A DNA stretch of 64,000 nt from Alphaproteobacteria bacterium. GTDB taxonomy: Bacteria; Pseudomonadota; Alphaproteobacteria; Micavibrionales; Micavibrionaceae. Made by a program: the position numbers and the translations under genes. The stretch lies in assembly GCA_016794145.1 (NCBI GenBank), contig JAEUKP010000014.1, forward strand, positions 1 through 64,000, read 5' to 3'. Of the stretch, positions 1 to 7,278 are shown one piece after another (position 1 is the stretch's first letter; each line of letters starts with the position of its first letter). The notes below the pieces were generated by a model that saw nothing but the letters and a program-made list of their open reading frames with translations, was not told where the DNA came from and did no database searches.

Positions 1-70
1 CAGGGATTCCTCCCTCCGCCTGCTTCAATATCTGCATAATCTGATGTTCGTTAAATCGGCTCGTCTTCAT
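1..70 (-). CDS. IS3-family transposase OrfA, N-terminal end (cut by window edge)
   Basis: Only the first 23 codons are inside the window. The start codon is at 68-70, preceded on the minus strand by an AGGAG ribosome binding site. The peptide begins MKTSRFNEHQIMQILKQAEG, which matches the N-terminus of the small helix-turn-helix protein (OrfA) of IS3-family elements of the IS407 type; OrfA binds the element ends and is usually fused to the OrfB catalytic domain by frameshifting. Whether the rest of the element is intact cannot be judged from this window. Confidence 0.75.
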   Translation of the reverse strand, partial: MKTSRFNEHQIMQILKQAEGGIP

Positions 71-146
71 AGATATTCTCCTCTTCCTTCTTTACGAGAA
101 TTTTCTACTTCTAAACTCCCTTAATTTATGGGGGGATTACCGTCAG
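1..146 (-). mobile_element. Left part of an IS3-type insertion sequence with its terminal inverted repeat
   Basis: The OrfA start lies about 70 bases from a terminus-like sequence at about 110-146. Read on the minus strand it has a run of C followed by ATAAATTAAGGGAG, resembling the CCCC-ATAAATT ends of IS3/IS407 elements. The exact outer edge is uncertain by several bases because the other end of the element is outside the window, so no target duplication can be read. Confidence 0.5.
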
Positions 147-258
147 AGAAATATTGGCATTTCTTGGATCAATTGCAGTATTATTATTCTGCTGTTCTGC
201 TACATCATCTGACTTGGCTGCACCGAAGGATGCTGGCGAAATCTGCTTCGTCAGATAG
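145..258 (+). pseudogene. Truncated exported peptide next to the insertion sequence
   Basis: An open frame runs from the IS edge to a TAG at 256-258. It encodes a hydrophobic stretch (LAFLGSIAVLLFCCSA) followed by polar residues, which is the shape of a signal peptide. It has no convincing start codon: only TTG codons lie in frame, and no ribosome binding site is visible. The simplest reading is a small secreted or lipoprotein gene that lost its beginning when the IS inserted. From here to 536 no other gene is visible. Confidence 0.25.
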
Positions 259-536
259 AAAAGGATAACAGGGCTTATTTCAGATCTTCGAGAAACCATA
301 CGCCGATATTATTACAAAATTCCCGGCTATTATTCGCGTGACATGTATTAAGCTTACTTTAAAAAGTGCCAGAATTTTCGGTGCTTTTCCTAGGTTAGGG
401 TCATTTTATAATCAGGAGAAATAATCAACATTCACTGTATTTTCCGAGATAAACCGCGATTGCCCCTGAGAACTTTTATCGATAGACTACATCCACCGCC
501 ATTTACAAAAAATCAATTTGAGGCTTATTTGTTGTG

Positions 537-2834
537 CTATGAAGCTTCTTTCAAATACTTCATCAGACTATTTAGCAGGTTTGATTGATCAATCGGTTTG
601 GAAATAAAATCATTCATCCCAGATTCAATACAGTTGTTTTTGTCCTTAAACGTTGCATGAGCCGTCATTCCAATGATCGGAGTAAGTGGTAAATTCAATT
701 GTTTTTCTAATTCACGAATCTTTAAGGTTGCAGTTAAGCCATCCATTTTGGGCATCTGTAGATCCATCAAAATCACTTTATACCGATCATTCTTGAATTT
801 ATCTAATGCCTCAATCCCATTTCTGGCAACATCATATTTAATACCAAATTCATCCAAAATATATCCAATAACAACAACATTCCCTTCATAGTCTTCAACC
901 ATTAATACCTTCTGATCATCATCAGGTTTAAGAGATTTCAGATTTGCCTCAATATGCCCTGCATATCTCCTTTTTTCTAATATTCTGTTTTCAACCACTT
1001 CATCAGGATTCAATATCTTAATAGGAATTTCTAATGCAAAAGTACTTCCCTCGCCTACCTTGCTATCAACCGTCAAAGCTCCGCCCATCATCTGGGCCAA
1101 GGATCTCGAGATCGGAAGACCTAAACCCGTCCCTCCGAACCTTTTGGAGATCGTATCATCCACCTGTTTAAATTTATCGAATATAATTTCATGGTAGAGA
1201 GGAGAAATTCCTATTCCTGTATCAATCACTTTGATTGATAAAACAGCAGAGGCATTTTCTGGAACAAAACAATCCAGCTTTGATAAAATAGAAACACCCC
1301 CCTTTTCGGTAAATTTGATCGCATTTCCAACAAGATTAATTAAGATTTGTCTTAGTCGTATTTGATCACCCTCAAAAACAAGATGGGCAATATTGCTGTG
1401 ATCGGCTTTAAATTCAATATTCTTTTCAATCGCCTGAACCGACATAATCGAAACAACTTCAGCGAGAAGTGTATCTAATTGAATTTTATTCTTCTCAAGC
1501 GTAATCTCACCACTATCTATTCTTGAAAAATCAAGAACATCATTAATTAAATCTTTCAGGGTTGTCGTACTTGTAATAAGCGTTTTGATTAAGCTGTTTT
1601 GTTTTTCATCAAATTTATTGGATTGCCGTTCCAGAATTTCTGCGATTCCACTAACGGTTGTTAGAGGTGTTCTGATTTCATGGCTCATATGCGCCAAAAA
1701 TTCCATTTTTGCTTTACTGGATCCTTCGGCCTCCTCCATTTCTTTTTTCAAACGCTCTTCCATTTGTTTCTGGGCAGTGATGTCAGAGTGGGATCCTATT
1801 AATTTGATAGGTTTCCCCGCCGATCCAAAAATCCCCCCTCCTCTTGCACAGACCCAAATCCAATATCCATTCGCATGTTTGACCCTGAATATATTCGTGT
1901 ACTCTGACGTTAGACCATTTACGAAGTGATCAAGATTCTGTTTAAAGGCCGTGATATCATCCGGATGAATCAAATCCAAAAGGTTTAATCCATCCATATA
2001 AGCGGCAAGCCCAATAAGAGGGCCATCATAATCATTTTTATCATAACCGCACATTTTGAAGATTTGTGAGGAAAGGAATATTGTTTTATTCCCAATATCC
2101 CAATCAAAAATACCATCATTAACCGCTTTGATAGCAAGCTTGTGTCGATCATCTATGTTTCTAAGCCGTTCGCTATCCAGAAAGAACTTCTTCTGCTCTT
2201 GAAATAAAACCCAGTTCATCAACATAATCAAAGCGCAGGCCCCGAAAAGCGATAAAACCATGTTCTGTCCATATTCGGCCCTTTTTTCATTTGCCGCAGA
2301 TATTCTTTCCTTTAAAAGCAGGTTTTCTTTTTCTAGGAAGGAAAAAATAAGACTTGATAATCTCTCATGCAGCAAGTCAACAGTATCTAATCCACTAATA
2401 AATCTATCCAACTGCGTTTGGTCATAAGATCTATGCATATCTTTATAAGCATCTTTTCGTTCAGTGAGGTAACTTACATATTGTAATGAAAAGTCATGGA
2501 TTTCATCAGCCTTACGATTTTGTTCTGGATTATCGTTTGTTAATTCAACAAGTTTTCGGACTGAAATCAAAAGATCATCTTGATTATTCTTAAACTGCGT
2601 CAGGAACCTTGAATCTCCGGTTAATAAATAACCCCGCTGATCTGCTAATACGGCCTCTTGCTCGGTCATCGTAATGTAAACTTGGGAAATCACAATTTTT
2701 GAATGATCCACCCAGGCATTCAAACGGCGAACCTCGTCCCGCGCCGATATCAAAAAAATATAAACGTAGACAATACAGGAAACAACAAAAACTGCCGAGG
2801 CAAGAAATAGGCTTGTTGTATTCTTTTTAAACAT
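537..2834 (-). CDS. Hybrid sensor histidine kinase (CHASE3-PAS-HisKA-HATPase-REC)
   Basis: Membrane-bound hybrid kinase of about 765 aa. It has a transmembrane segment near residues 7-30, a periplasmic CHASE3-like helical sensor to about 170 containing the typical TGDSRFL region, and a second transmembrane segment near 190-210. These are followed by a PAS fold (about 225-355), a HisKA dimerisation domain with phospho-acceptor His385 in HMSHEIRTP, an ATPase domain (N box NAIKFT, DTGIG, GGTGLGL) and a C-terminal receiver with Asp691 in MDLQMPKMDG and Lys746. All catalytic residues are present, so it should autophosphorylate and pass phosphate to its own receiver. No Hpt domain or cognate regulator lies nearby. 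I chose the ATG at 2834 because AGGGTGG precedes it; an upstream TTG at 2894 has no such site. The signal sensed is unknown. Confidence 0.88.
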   Translation of the reverse strand: MFKKNTTSLFLASAVFVVSCIVYVYIFLISARDEVRRLNAWVDHSKIVISQVYITMTEQEAVLADQRGYLLTGDSRFLTQFKNNQDDLLISVRKLVELTNDNPEQNRKADEIHDFSLQYVSYLTERKDAYKDMHRSYDQTQLDRFISGLDTVDLLHERLSSLIFSFLEKENLLLKERISAANEKRAEYGQNMVLSLFGACALIMLMNWVLFQEQKKFFLDSERLRNIDDRHKLAIKAVNDGIFDWDIGNKTIFLSSQIFKMCGYDKNDYDGPLIGLAAYMDGLNLLDLIHPDDITAFKQNLDHFVNGLTSEYTNIFRVKHANGYWIWVCARGGGIFGSAGKPIKLIGSHSDITAQKQMEERLKKEMEEAEGSSKAKMEFLAHMSHEIRTPLTTVSGIAEILERQSNKFDEKQNSLIKTLITSTTTLKDLINDVLDFSRIDSGEITLEKNKIQLDTLLAEVVSIMSVQAIEKNIEFKADHSNIAHLVFEGDQIRLRQILINLVGNAIKFTEKGGVSILSKLDCFVPENASAVLSIKVIDTGIGISPLYHEIIFDKFKQVDDTISKRFGGTGLGLPISRSLAQMMGGALTVDSKVGEGSTFALEIPIKILNPDEVVENRILEKRRYAGHIEANLKSLKPDDDQKVLMVEDYEGNVVVIGYILDEFGIKYDVARNGIEALDKFKNDRYKVILMDLQMPKMDGLTATLKIRELEKQLNLPLTPIIGMTAHATFKDKNNCIESGMNDFISKPIDQSNLLNSLMKYLKEAS

Positions 2835-2904
2835 ATCCACCCTGCTCTTTTGACTATAGCTCAACATATCAATTGTTTGCAGAAAACACAACAAATCGAT
2901 AAAG

Positions 2905-2938
2905 ACAAAACAGCCGCCAACGGGGATTGGCGACTGTT
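2905..2938 (-). terminator. Intrinsic terminator after the UPF0391 peptide gene
   Basis: A 10-bp stem pairs 2911-2920 with 2927-2936 (one wobble or mismatch) around a 6-base loop. On the minus strand it is followed by a T-rich run. It lies directly downstream of the small membrane peptide gene and upstream of the kinase, so the two are probably separate transcripts. Confidence 0.6.
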
Positions 2939-2990
2939 TGACACTAATGCTTCTGATCTTAAGACGCTTAATTCAATCTGCTTATTTTGG

Positions 2991-3167
2991 TTAGACAGGT
3001 GGCTTCTTTCCCCTAAAAACATTAAGCAGAGTTGAAACCAGGAATAAAACTATAAAAATCACGAAAAGTATCTGCGCGAAATCAGCGGACACAGCAGCAA
3101 CGCTGCCAAATCCAAAAAACCCCGCAACCAACGCAAGAACAAGGAAAGTAAGGGCCCAATTTAACAT
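2991..3167 (-). CDS. UPF0391 / DUF1328 small membrane peptide
   Basis: A 58-aa protein starting MLNWALTFLVLALVAGFFGF and ending RGKKPPV. It has two hydrophobic segments (about 3-24 and 31-49), the first containing the AGFFGFGSVA core that defines the UPF0391 (YtjA) family. Length and sequence both fit the family, which is usually 50-60 aa. Start ATG at 3165-3167 has an AAGGAG ribosome binding site. The molecular function is not known; relatives are often induced under stress in proteobacteria. It lies among other envelope or stress-type genes (ExoD, EF-hand protein, glycine-zipper lipoprotein). Confidence 0.85.
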   Translation of the reverse strand: MLNWALTFLVLALVAGFFGFGSVAAVSADFAQILFVIFIVLFLVSTLLNVFRGKKPPV

Positions 3168-3509
3168 TTTTTTCTCCTTTTAACTGGATTCATCTATCTG
3201 CAAACTCTGGAAATGAGATTTTGTCCCCTCATGTTCATTGAAATAAAAAATGGAACAAAATAAAAACTCTCAGTGTCCGTTCAAAAACTTTTGTCACATT
3301 TCTGCGGTTTTTGTCATCCTCCGCCAAGTGGGGATTTTGCGAAAGCAAAACGAAACGCGTGCGGGGGATCCAGTGAATAGGTGCGGCAAAGCCGCACACA
3401 TCAAGGAACAAATGGGAATAGAATTCTGGATTGCCCCAAATCTTTTACAATTTTTACGCATTGCCTTCGGTGCCGCAAACAATAGATATACAAGATATCG
3501 GTGTCTAAT
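3168..3509. repeat. Gene-free stretch holding a degenerate dispersed palindromic repeat
   Basis: Between the UPF0391 gene and exoD there is no credible gene. The segment 3290-3500 has elements shared with other intergenic positions in this window: a TTTGTCATCC start, GGATCCAGTG in the middle, and TTCTGGATTGCC towards the end, with short hairpins such as GTGCGGC/GCCGCAC near 3380-3396. The first 100 bases probably hold the promoter of the UPF0391 gene: GGGAC on the minus strand at 3223-3227 and GTTT at 3202-3205 are spaced 17 bases apart, a weak general-stress (EcfG-type) candidate. Confidence 0.4.
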
Positions 3510-4130
3510 TTAAACAAATGCTAAAGCCGCAGAAGTCAAAACAATCGATACAAAAATGTACCCCATAAATGTAAAAAGGCCATCTTTTAAAATTCCACCC
3601 AAGGAAAATAAAAGAATTGGTATCATCAGTAAAGTTGGAACAAAAGGAATAAATCCAATCAGAATGGTTGCAATTGAAAAAATCAATCCCAATGCCGCAA
3701 CAATCCGAGAGGAAAACGCACCGTTAAAAGATTGGAGTCTATTTTCTTTTGAATACTCATTCACTCTTTTAAGGCATTGATTCAAAAAATTACAAACTTT
3801 TAGAATAATTTTGGGTTTAACTTTTATGTTGGAAATTGATTTCGGTAGATTAGCCGACTGTGAACTAACTATAATCCCCAAATACAAAACTGACATAACA
3901 ATGCCGACAATCGCTGGAACTCCTGGCAAAGCACCAACAGGCAAAATAAGCACCACAGCTAAGGACGCAATCAAAACAGGGTATCCATCATTTTCTGTTG
4001 CAATATCATAAATATGTCCAACAGTGATATTTTTTGATTTTGCGGATTTTGCCCTCTGCAAAAGAGACTGAATTAAATGACTTTTGATATCAGGCAAATT
4101 ATGATGAGAATTTAGAGGATCGTAAGTCAT
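3510..4130 (-). CDS. ExoD-family membrane protein
   Basis: A 206-aa integral membrane protein. The N-terminal 45 residues are soluble, followed by paired hydrophobic segments around 52-88 (LPVGALPGVPAIVGIV) and 140-205, which is the layout of the ExoD family. The family name comes from Rhizobium exoD, linked to exopolysaccharide synthesis and alkaline stress; its biochemical role is not established. Residues 90-130 form a basic, polar linker. It stands alone with the same direction as the neighbouring 92-aa ORF, 107 bases away. Family assignment is by topology and the proline/glycine motif, so it is firm to family level only. Confidence 0.65.
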   Translation of the reverse strand: MTYDPLNSHHNLPDIKSHLIQSLLQRAKSAKSKNITVGHIYDIATENDGYPVLIASLAVVLILPVGALPGVPAIVGIVMSVLYLGIIVSSQSANLPKSISNIKVKPKIILKVCNFLNQCLKRVNEYSKENRLQSFNGAFSSRIVAALGLIFSIATILIGFIPFVPTLLMIPILLFSLGGILKDGLFTFMGYIFVSIVLTSAALAFV

Positions 4131-4237
4131 GGATTCTCTCCTGCCTTTGTTTTATGATCACTGCGGAATCTCCTCCCCTGCCAAATCAATAAAATCCGGC
4201 AGGGTTCTGAATTATTTGAAGCCTGCATGAGATTGTT

Positions 4238-4516
4238 TTAGTGGGTCTTAATATCAACCCTGTCAATAAGGCCAATATGTCCTTCAACTTGCTGTTTTAT
4301 GGATGGAAGAGACATCAAAAGTTCTGCCAGCTTTTCTGAGTAAGCATCATAGTCCATGACCTTATCAGAAAAATTGGCCTCAATCACCAATACATCCTGG
4401 CACAAAGTAGGATTTTGACGGTTATATTCTCTTTTTACATACATGTCGGCAACAAGAGGATTATAAACTGTACAAATGTTTTGACTGATAACATCGTATT
4501 GTGTTGAAAGGTTCAT
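4238..4516 (-). CDS. Hypothetical 92-aa protein
   Basis: A soluble, mildly acidic protein that I do not recognise. It has no signal peptide or membrane segment; the second half (DAYSEKLAELLMSLPSIKQQ) looks helical. A run of A/G-rich bases (AAAGGAG) precedes the ATG at 4516 at a good distance, which supports it as a real gene. It may be co-transcribed with exoD downstream. It lies divergent to the EF-hand gene, so the 4517-4753 gap carries promoters for both. Confidence 0.55.
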   Translation of the reverse strand: MNLSTQYDVISQNICTVYNPLVADMYVKREYNRQNPTLCQDVLVIEANFSDKVMDYDAYSEKLAELLMSLPSIKQQVEGHIGLIDRVDIKTH

Positions 4517-4651
4517 TTTTTGATCTCCTTTTTATATGAATCGCCATTTCTCATGGCATATGATCAACATATCTTCCTTTCATTGAGATCAGATTTCAGA
4601 ATTGTTTCAAACCCGAAATAGTTTGTATCTTTTTTGTAACAGCAAAAATCG

Positions 4652-4676
4652 GGAACAAAAACTCTGATTGCTTGTT
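4652..4676 (+). promoter_or_regulatory. Candidate EcfG-type (general stress) promoter of the EF-hand gene
   Basis: GGAAC at 4652-4656 is followed by 16 bases and TGTT at 4673-4676. The alphaproteobacterial general-stress sigma factor EcfG recognises GGAAC-N16/17-CGTT, so this is one base off the -10 consensus. It lies 78 bases upstream of the ATG. The match is short and by itself not proof. Confidence 0.35.
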
Positions 4677-4753
4677 TGTGTTGCAGTAATCAAAAAAACT
4701 TAATCATCAATACTGATCATTAATATCATGATCATCAATCAAGGAGCAAAAAG

Positions 4754-5383
4754 ATGACAAAAGAATCTATTAATCATGCAAACAAAAAAACAAATTTTTC
4801 TTTAGTCCAATCGCCTTTACAAAATGATCGTAGATCATTTTTGGCATTAACCCTGACAACGGTAACATTATTGGGTTCTGCTTTTATCCCCTTCTCTGCG
4901 AATGCAGATACAGTTACAAAAACAACAATTGTTGAAAGCAAAGACATACCCAATGTCAATAAAATTGATTTCATGTCATTCGATGTAAACCATGATGGTC
5001 GTCTTAGTATACGTGAAGTCGGTGACGTTCTATTCGGAGCCTTCGATACGGATAAAAACGGCGCGATAGATAATATCGAATACGATAAAAACAGTGTTTA
5101 TACAGTTATTCCTATGGAATCAACGACACTTACGTTTGTTGACTATGATGATGATGGTCATTCTGATGTTTATACTGTCAGCAAAGATGAATTTTTGGAA
5201 AGATCAAATCTGATGCGATTCGATAAAGATATGGACGGACTGTCCCCTCGAGATTTTATGGGATCAGAAGTCAAGGAAATGGATCTCAATCATAATAATT
5301 TGATTGAAAAGGATGAGTGGCAGAGAAAATATGCGCTCATTGTAAAGCCGAAATCCTCTATCGGGAAACGCTATAACCACTAG
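4754..5383 (+). CDS. Exported EF-hand calcium-binding protein with a Tat-like signal
   Basis: A 209-aa protein. Residues 26-52 form a signal peptide with a twin-arginine-like start (DRRSFLALTL) and an alanine-rich cleavage region (SANADT), so export in folded form by Tat is likely but not certain. The mature part carries several 12-residue EF-hand loops: DVNHDGRLSIRE, DTDKNGAIDNIE, DKDMDGLSPRDF and DLNHNNLIEKDE, plus a less regular DYDDDGHSD segment. Calcium binding in the periplasm, as a buffer or sensor, is the reasonable inference; no enzymatic domain is visible. AAGGAG precedes the ATG. A perfect-stem terminator follows, so it is probably transcribed alone. Confidence 0.8.
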   Translation: MTKESINHANKKTNFSLVQSPLQNDRRSFLALTLTTVTLLGSAFIPFSANADTVTKTTIVESKDIPNVNKIDFMSFDVNHDGRLSIREVGDVLFGAFDTDKNGAIDNIEYDKNSVYTVIPMESTTLTFVDYDDDGHSDVYTVSKDEFLERSNLMRFDKDMDGLSPRDFMGSEVKEMDLNHNNLIEKDEWQRKYALIVKPKSSIGKRYNH

Positions 5384-5396
5384 ATTCTGGATGTAG

Positions 5397-5424
5397 AAAG
5401 AGACCCCATTGACCGGGTCTCTTT
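5397..5424 (+). terminator. Intrinsic terminator after the EF-hand gene
   Basis: AAAGAGACCC at 5397-5406 pairs perfectly with GGGTCTCTTT at 5415-5424, with an 8-base loop. The stem carries A-rich and T-rich flanks, so it can act in either direction. Confidence 0.75.
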
Positions 5425-5472
5425 CCCGGCTTCACAATGTCTTTTAGTCCCCTTAGAAAACAGGAGGAAAAA

Positions 5473-5850
5473 ATGTTCAGATCTCCGCCATTCAATAAAG
5501 ACAGAACCCCTAGATATATCTATCTTCATAGGCTTGAAAAAATTTATGATAATCGCCCTGCCTTTCTTGCTGCGGATTTAAGTATTCCGGTTAAACGAAA
5601 GTTATTCCTACTCAAAAGATGGAGAGATGAAAGAATTCTTTTTCTTTATGAGTCTTGTAGGGAATCAGATTTTCTTAAAGATGCGCTCCTAGAAAAATTA
5701 AATCTTCTAATCAAAACTTTTAAGAAAAACCAAACCCCGTTCCATTTAATAAACTTTCAACATAAAAAGTTTTTGGAACAAAGAAGATTCAGAAAAGTAA
5801 GTCGAGTAAGTTCAAAACAAAAATTTAATTCAAAGAAAGACGGAGAATAA
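5473..5850 (+). CDS. Hypothetical basic 125-aa protein
   Basis: A lysine- and arginine-rich soluble protein (FRSPPFNKDRTPRYIYLHRL near its start, KVSRVSSKQKF near its end) that I do not recognise. The central part (residues 35-105) is probably helical. The frame is open from 5437, but the ATG at 5473 has a strong AGGAGG site eight bases before it, so I place the start there. It is followed after one base by the lipoprotein gene, so the two are probably one operon. The high charge could suit nucleic-acid binding, but nothing specific shows this. Confidence 0.6.
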   Translation: MFRSPPFNKDRTPRYIYLHRLEKIYDNRPAFLAADLSIPVKRKLFLLKRWRDERILFLYESCRESDFLKDALLEKLNLLIKTFKKNQTPFHLINFQHKKFLEQRRFRKVSRVSSKQKFNSKKDGE

Positions 5851-5851
5851 A

Positions 5852-6079
5852 ATGAATACAAAAGGAATGAAATTTGCAGTTATGGCGGTAGTTGTTTTAT
5901 CTATGACTGCTTGTTCAAACATGAAAAACCGTGATCAACGTATGTTATCCGGTGCGGCAATTGGGACGGGCGTCGGGGCTGCAGCCGGTGCTGTCACCGG
6001 GGGGTGTGTAACATGTGGTGCTGTTATCGGTGCCGGTGTTGGGACCGCAGCAGGAGCAATTTACGATAACAATCATTAA
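5852..6079 (+). CDS. Glycine-zipper lipoprotein
   Basis: A 75-aa protein with a short basic N-terminus, a hydrophobic core and a lipobox (LSMTAC, Cys21), so it should be lipidated and anchored in the outer membrane. The mature part is a glycine-zipper: GAAIGTGVGAAAGAVTGG and GAVIGAGVGTAAGA, two GxxxG-rich helices of the YMGG/OsmB-like class. Two extra cysteines (CVTC) sit between the halves, which is unusual and could form a disulfide. Related proteins are stress-induced envelope components of unknown detailed role. A terminator follows immediately. Confidence 0.75.
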   Translation: MNTKGMKFAVMAVVVLSMTACSNMKNRDQRMLSGAAIGTGVGAAAGAVTGGCVTCGAVIGAGVGTAAGAIYDNNH

Positions 6080-6103
6080 ACCATTAAAGACGATTAAATC
6101 ATG

Positions 6104-6141
6104 CCGGGGGGAACAACATAGGATTTTTGTTCCCTTCCGGT
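6104..6141 (+). terminator. Intrinsic terminator between the lipoprotein gene and the antiporter remnant
   Basis: GGGAACAA at 6109-6116 pairs with TTGTTCCC at 6127-6134, and the outer CCGG sequences can extend the stem with a bulge. It lies between two convergent reading frames and may work on both strands. Confidence 0.6.
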
Positions 6142-6500
6142 TTATAAAATTTGTTCCTTCTTGATCTCGGGTGGAATATCGCTTTTATCCTTATAATTTT
6201 GACGGTCTGCCTCTCCTGATAAGCGAAACGCAAATTTAGCGATAGGCGGCCCAATCGTTTCTAAAACAACAACAGCCGAAAACACAAGAATCGAAACCTG
6301 CGCCCCTATATCAGGTACAAACTGATTGACAGTTTGCAACAAACCAATCGCCATCCCAGCCATTGGCATTAACAGCATTCCTGTCGCTGATGCTTGTTTA
6401 AAATTATACTCAAACACTTTCTTACTTCCCAACAAAACACCGTATTTAACAAAACACCGTAAGAGCGGGAATAGAATTGCAATCCATCCTGCAACCCACA
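6142..6500 (-). pseudogene. C-terminal fragment of a cation/proton antiporter
   Basis: About 115 residues with two or three membrane helices (LLMPMAGMAIGLLQTV, VSILVFSAVVVLETIGP) ending in a charged tail. The VLETIGPPIAKFAF motif is that of the last helix of KefB/NhaP-like monovalent cation:proton antiporters, which are normally 380 aa or longer. The missing N-terminal two thirds are replaced by an integrase stub in another frame at 6501. No start codon with a ribosome binding site exists, so this is a gene remnant left by a deletion or integration. Confidence 0.65.
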
Positions 6501-6566
6501 ACTCCTGTAACCTTTACGTCTTACTTGGGCTTCCCAACGGTTGCCTCGTTTCGTGATTGTAGCCAT
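6501..6566 (-). pseudogene. N-terminal stub of a phage-type tyrosine integrase
   Basis: The first 22 codons (MATITKRGNRWEAQVRRKGY) match the arm-binding start of phage integrases, which typically begin this way. The similarity stops where the antiporter fragment begins. It sits about 100 bases downstream of tRNA-Val in the orientation expected for an element integrated at that tRNA. I read it as the leftover end of an element whose interior was deleted, joining integrase start to antiporter tail. Confidence 0.6.
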
Positions 6567-6669
6567 GGCTTATCAGTCCCATTGTGGTGCTATTGTGGGC
6601 GACTGATTAAAAGTAAGTTTTGAGAGAAACAACCCAGAGAGAAAATGATTCTAAATCAAAGGGTTAGAA

Positions 6670-6744
6670 TGGTGCGCGATGAGAGGATTGAACTCCCGAC
6701 CCACTCGGTGTAAACGAGTTGCTCTACCGCTGAGCTAATCGCGC
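6670..6744 (-). tRNA. tRNA-Val(TAC)
   Basis: A full cloverleaf can be folded. The 7-bp acceptor stem is GCGCGAT/ATCGCGC, the D arm is TAGCTCAGCGGTAGAGCA, the anticodon stem-loop is CTCG-TTTACAC-CGAG with anticodon TAC, and the T arm contains GTTCAATCC. CCA is encoded. It lies next to hupB and lon, the usual alphaproteobacterial position for a tRNA-Val, and is the target of the dead integrase next to it. Confidence 0.95.
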
Positions 6745-6824
6745 AAACAACGTAAAACGTCATTGAGGTCGACATCTTTAAAGGCATTCAAAATAAATTT
6801 CAAGCCCTAATTTAAAAAAATGAT

Positions 6825-6852
6825 AAAAAAACAGCCCGAAATGACCGGGCTG
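6825..6852 (-). terminator. Intrinsic terminator of hupB
   Basis: CAGCCCG at 6832-6838 pairs with CGGGCTG at 6846-6852; on the minus strand it is followed by a run of seven T. It begins 27 bases after the hupB stop codon. Confidence 0.85.
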
Positions 6853-6878
6853 CTTTTAAATTCAGATTCAAATAAAAA

Positions 6879-7157
6879 CTATCTGTTGTTAACAGTGTCT
6901 TTCAGCTCTTTACCAGCTTTGAATTTAGGCTGTTTAGAAGCTGGGATTTTAATCGCTTCACCAGTGCGTGGGTTGCGGCCTGTAGAGGCAGCACGTTTTG
7001 CAACAGTAAAAGTACCGAAGCCAACGAGACGAACCTCATCACCTTTTTTCAAAGCTTTGCTGATCGATTCGATCACAGCTTCGAGTGCTTCTTGCGCAGC
7101 AGCTTTGGTGATATCAGCTTTTTTTGCAACTGCTTCAACGAGTTCAGACTTATTCAT
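6879..7157 (-). CDS. hupB: DNA-binding protein HU
   Basis: A 92-aa histone-like protein with the complete HU fold: [21 protein letters not shown] at the N-terminus, the [18 protein letters not shown] signature of the DNA-binding arm, and [13 protein letters not shown] at the end. HU dimers bend and compact DNA and assist replication and recombination. It lies 121 bases downstream of lon on the same strand, as is usual in proteobacteria, and has its own terminator. The leader between lon and hupB contains a short AACCCCTCGGGTT hairpin just before the start. Confidence 0.97.
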   Translation of the reverse strand: MNKSELVEAVAKKADITKAAAQEALEAVIESISKALKKGDEVRLVGFGTFTVAKRAASTGRNPRTGEAIKIPASKQPKFKAGKELKDTVNNR

Positions 7158-7278
7158 AGTAATAACCCCTCGGGTTAGAAGTTAAATAAAATTAATTCCA
7201 CGACTTCCATTACCCCATAAAAAACAAGGGTTGCAGAAGAATCGCAGAATCAATTTCTATGCCTTTTTGAAAAAAATC

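Noticed and set aside
3250..3513. Frames on both strands in the gap before exoD
   Set aside because: They coincide with the degenerate dispersed repeat and lack ribosome binding sites or recognisable protein sequence.
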